Origin: an uncultured Collinsella sp.
GTDB lineage: Bacteria > Actinomycetota > Coriobacteriia > Coriobacteriales > Coriobacteriaceae
Direction of reading: 5' to 3'
DNA length: 17,921 nt
Assembly (NCBI GenBank): GCA_900545835.1
Contig: URBB01000037.1
Location: 1 to 17,921, forward strand
Shown piece after piece: positions 15,956-17,921 of the stretch (positions are counted from its first letter, which is position 1; every line of letters begins with the position of its first letter). Under the pieces are notes generated by a model, which was not told the DNA's origin, searched no databases, and saw only the letters and a list, made by a program, of their open reading frames with translations. Position numbers and translations under genes: made by a program.

Positions 15956-17404
15956 ATGGCGATGTTTAATCAAAAAAACAAGGTGATGCGTGCGGACTAT
16001 GAGCAGTGGCGTGCCGGACAGGATGAGACGGCGGCTCGCATCGCGTCCGACCCCGATAGGCTTTTGTTCCATGTGGAGCCTGAGCTTGGTTGGCTCAACG
16101 ACCCCAATGGTTTGGTGCAGATTGGTGATACGTATCACATCTATCATCAATACGATCCGTTCGATGCTGCGCATGGCGGTCCAGTGCTTTGGAACCATCT
16201 GACGACAAAGGATTTTGTGACGTACGAGAATCACGGTCCCGTGCTGTTCCCCGATTCCGATTTGGATTCGAGTGGAGCGTATTCTGGTTCTGCCTTTGTA
16301 AGTGATGGCAAGATTCACTACTTCTATACCGGCAACGTTAAGCATTTTGACCGTGATGATTACGACTACGTGTTGACGGGCCGTGAGCAAAACCAGATTC
16401 ATATGGTTGCCGAGAATCCCGACGAATTGGGCGAGAAGCGCATAGCTGTTGGGCCGGTCGATTACCCCGACGATATCGGTACGCACGTGCGCGACCCCAA
16501 GATCCTTGAACACGACGGTATCTACTACATGGTTCTGGGCGCTCGTACGAAAGACGACCGTGGCTGCGTGCTTGTCTATACCTCGCGCAATCTTGAGAAC
16601 TGGAGCTATGCGACGCGCATTGAGTTAGGCGAGAAGTTTGGCTTTATGTGGGAGTGCCCCGATCTGTTTGAGCTCGATGGCGAGCTTATTCTCGTTTGCT
16701 GTCCGCAGGGTGTGCCTGCCGATGGTTGGCGTTACCGCAATCCGCATCAGTGCGTGTGGTTCCCCATCGAGGCCGATTGGGAGGCGCCGAGCTTTAAAAT
16801 CGTCGGGCAGGGCATGCCCCCGATGGTCGATGCCGGTTTTGATTTCTATGCTCCGCAGTCCTTTGAGGATGCTGCAGGCCGGCGATTGATGATCGGATGG
16901 TCGGGTTGCCCCGATGCGACGGCGGAAAACCCGACGGTGGCGCGCGGGTGGCAGTGCGCGTTGACGGTGCCGCGAGAGCTGAGCATGCGCGATGGTAAGC
17001 TCTGCCAGCAGCCGGCGCACGAGATTGAGAGGATGCGCGGCGACTGCGTTCGCACGACAGGCGGTGAAACCGTTGAGGAGCCGGGCCGCCTGTTTGATCT
17101 CGTGGTTTCCTGTGAGGGCGCCAAGATGGTTGAGCTCGAGATTCGCAAGGGTGTCTTTGTGCGCTATGCGGACGGGATGCTTACCCTCGACATGGGTGAC
17201 GAAGGCTATGGGCGCGACCAGAGGTCGATTGAGCTCGGCGAGCTTCGCGACCTGCGCGTGCTTTCGGACACTACGATGGTCGAGATTTTTGCCAACAGCG
17301 GCGAGGCGGCACTTACGAGCCGTACCTATTCGCCGGCGGTTTCGGCGATGGGGTTGCATGCCGAGGGTGCGGCGTCGATGGATTTCTACCGCCTCGCTCA
17401 TTAA
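15956..17404 (+). CDS. scrB: GH32 sucrose-6-phosphate hydrolase (beta-fructofuranosidase)
   Basis: A 482-residue cytoplasmic enzyme that should split sucrose-6-phosphate delivered by the PTS to glucose-6-phosphate and fructose. All canonical GH32 motifs are present: WLNDPNG (46-52, nucleophile Asp49), VRDP (178-181, Asp180) and WECPDLF (232-238, acid/base Glu233). A C-terminal beta-sandwich follows from about residue 345. There is no signal peptide. ATG 15956 lies 3 nt after GAGAAGG, while a second in-frame ATG (15962) is 9 nt away and may be the real start. The gene follows scrA by 95 bp across a hairpin. The fructokinase normally needed next is not seen in the window. Confidence 0.92.
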   Translation: MAMFNQKNKVMRADYEQWRAGQDETAARIASDPDRLLFHVEPELGWLNDPNGLVQIGDTYHIYHQYDPFDAAHGGPVLWNHLTTKDFVTYENHGPVLFPDSDLDSSGAYSGSAFVSDGKIHYFYTGNVKHFDRDDYDYVLTGREQNQIHMVAENPDELGEKRIAVGPVDYPDDIGTHVRDPKILEHDGIYYMVLGARTKDDRGCVLVYTSRNLENWSYATRIELGEKFGFMWECPDLFELDGELILVCCPQGVPADGWRYRNPHQCVWFPIEADWEAPSFKIVGQGMPPMVDAGFDFYAPQSFEDAAGRRLMIGWSGCPDATAENPTVARGWQCALTVPRELSMRDGKLCQQPAHEIERMRGDCVRTTGGETVEEPGRLFDLVVSCEGAKMVELEIRKGVFVRYADGMLTLDMGDEGYGRDQRSIELGELRDLRVLSDTTMVEIFANSGEAALTSRTYSPAVSAMGLHAEGAASMDFYRLAH

Positions 17405-17681
17405 CCGTGCATGGAGCACGATTGGACTTGTTGGGCGGAATGTGTCGCAGTTGCCGCGGCCAGCTACCGCTTATCGCGTATAGCGACCGTTTGCGGAATA
17501 AGTAACACTCCTTAATAAACCGTGTAGAATCTCAGATAAGCACGGAGTTTTCCAGGGAGACGCTGTCCTTTGTTGTGTGCAAGGGACGGCGTCTCTTTGG
17601 CGCTTGGAGGCCGTTCTGCAGCAGGACGGTGGACGTGCGTCATATATTAAAAAACCAACGTCGAGATGGGTCGTGATAAGA
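17405..17681 (+). other. Gap between scrB and the DegV gene
   Basis: A 277-bp stretch with no supportable gene. GACCGTTTGCGG (17485-17496) resembles the reverse complement of operator O1 but may be chance. A TAGAAT -10-like hexamer (17525-17530) has no good -35. A hairpin at 17557-17595 is listed separately. Confidence 0.4.
17557..17598 (+). terminator. Terminator downstream of the sucrose operon
   Basis: GAGACGCTGTCCTTTG (from 17557) pairs with CAAGGGACGGCGTCTC (ending 17595) with G-U positions, followed by TTT. It lies about 150 bp after the scrB stop codon. It could also be a leader structure of the following gene. Confidence 0.6.
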
Positions 17682-17908
17682 ATGGGCAAGTACGTAATCG
17701 TGGTTGAATCTGGTTCGGATGTGACGCCAGAGCTCTGCGAACGCTACGGCATCGTGCGCGTGCCCATGCATGTCACGATTGGCGACGAGACCGTCGAGGA
17801 TGGCTCGATTGATCCGCTCGAGATTTATTCGCGCTGCAACGAGTTTGGTGTGATGCCCAAGACCAGTGGCTGTTCGCCAGCGGATTTTGCGCATGTGTAC
17901 GACCGCAT
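17682..17908 (+). CDS. DegV family protein, N-terminal part (cut by the contig edge)
   Basis: The visible part (about 75 residues) starts MGKYVIVVESGSDVTPELCE. ESGSD (9-13) and KTSGCSPADF (60-69) are the two conserved ligand-contact loops of DegV/FakB proteins, which bind a fatty acid, in known cases for phosphorylation by FakA. A full protein is about 280-300 residues, so most is missing. The ATG at 17682 fits the family start; an in-frame GTG at 17673 is possible. Bases 17909-17921 look like sequencing adapter, so the last four to five apparent residues (ICLLY) should be ignored. It is probably a separate unit from the sucrose operon. Confidence 0.85.
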
Positions 17909-17921
17909 CTGTCTCTTATAC
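17909..17921. other. Probable Nextera/Tn5 mosaic-end adapter remnant
   Basis: The final 13 bases, CTGTCTCTTATAC, are identical to the start of the Nextera transposase adapter read (the Tn5 mosaic end). They lie exactly at the sequence edge. A chance match of 13 bases at that place is unlikely, so they should be treated as untrimmed adapter rather than genome. Confidence 0.85.

Overview
The window is high-GC, densely coded bacterial DNA carrying 13 genes (12 complete, one cut by the right edge). Gene content suggests a strictly fermentative gut actinobacterium of the class Coriobacteriia, most likely Collinsella or a close relative. The pointers are a pyruvate formate-lyase whose glycyl-radical domain is a separate small gene, sucrose PTS and GH32 genes, a keto-deoxy-sugar permease and a DegV protein. 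This placement is inferred from gene content, not from a marker gene. The last 13 bases (17909-17921) match the start of the Tn5/Nextera mosaic-end adapter, so the right edge looks like an untrimmed contig end.

Minus-strand block (1-6391). A type I DAHP synthase (first step of the shikimate pathway) lies at 107-1138. A 581-bp gap follows, holding two diverged 51-bp copies of one element in inverted orientation and a strong terminator. Next, reading leftward from 6391, comes a tightly overlapping operon: a MarR-type repressor, then two ABC-exporter half-transporters. The two halves appear to form a heterodimer with one canonical and one degenerate ATP site. The first half carries a roughly 200-residue insertion between its first two membrane helices.

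Plus-strand block (6643-17921). A short-chain dehydrogenase (KduD-like) and a 2-keto-3-deoxygluconate permease (KdgT) probably handle uronate-derived keto-deoxy sugars. A 466-bp gap with a terminator leads to pflB. Its 683-residue product contains the catalytic Cys-Cys pair but stops before the glycyl-radical loop. That loop is encoded 85 bp downstream as an 83-residue protein in another reading frame with its own ribosome-binding site, and two hairpins lie between the genes. A 411-bp gap follows, with two long palindromic structures inside a diverged tandem repeat.

The last module is a sucrose/fructoside cluster: a LacI-family regulator, a divergent GH32 protein, a PTS EIIBC permease and a canonical GH32 sucrose-6-phosphate hydrolase. 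Copies of an AAACGNNTGACAT operator lie before the regulator (one copy) and before the first GH32 gene (three copies, two of them a 17-bp tandem repeat covering the likely promoter). Sucrose would enter as sucrose-6-phosphate and be split to glucose-6-phosphate and fructose. The resulting pyruvate can be cleaved to acetyl-CoA and formate by the split PFL. No PFL activase, EIIA or fructokinase gene is in the window.
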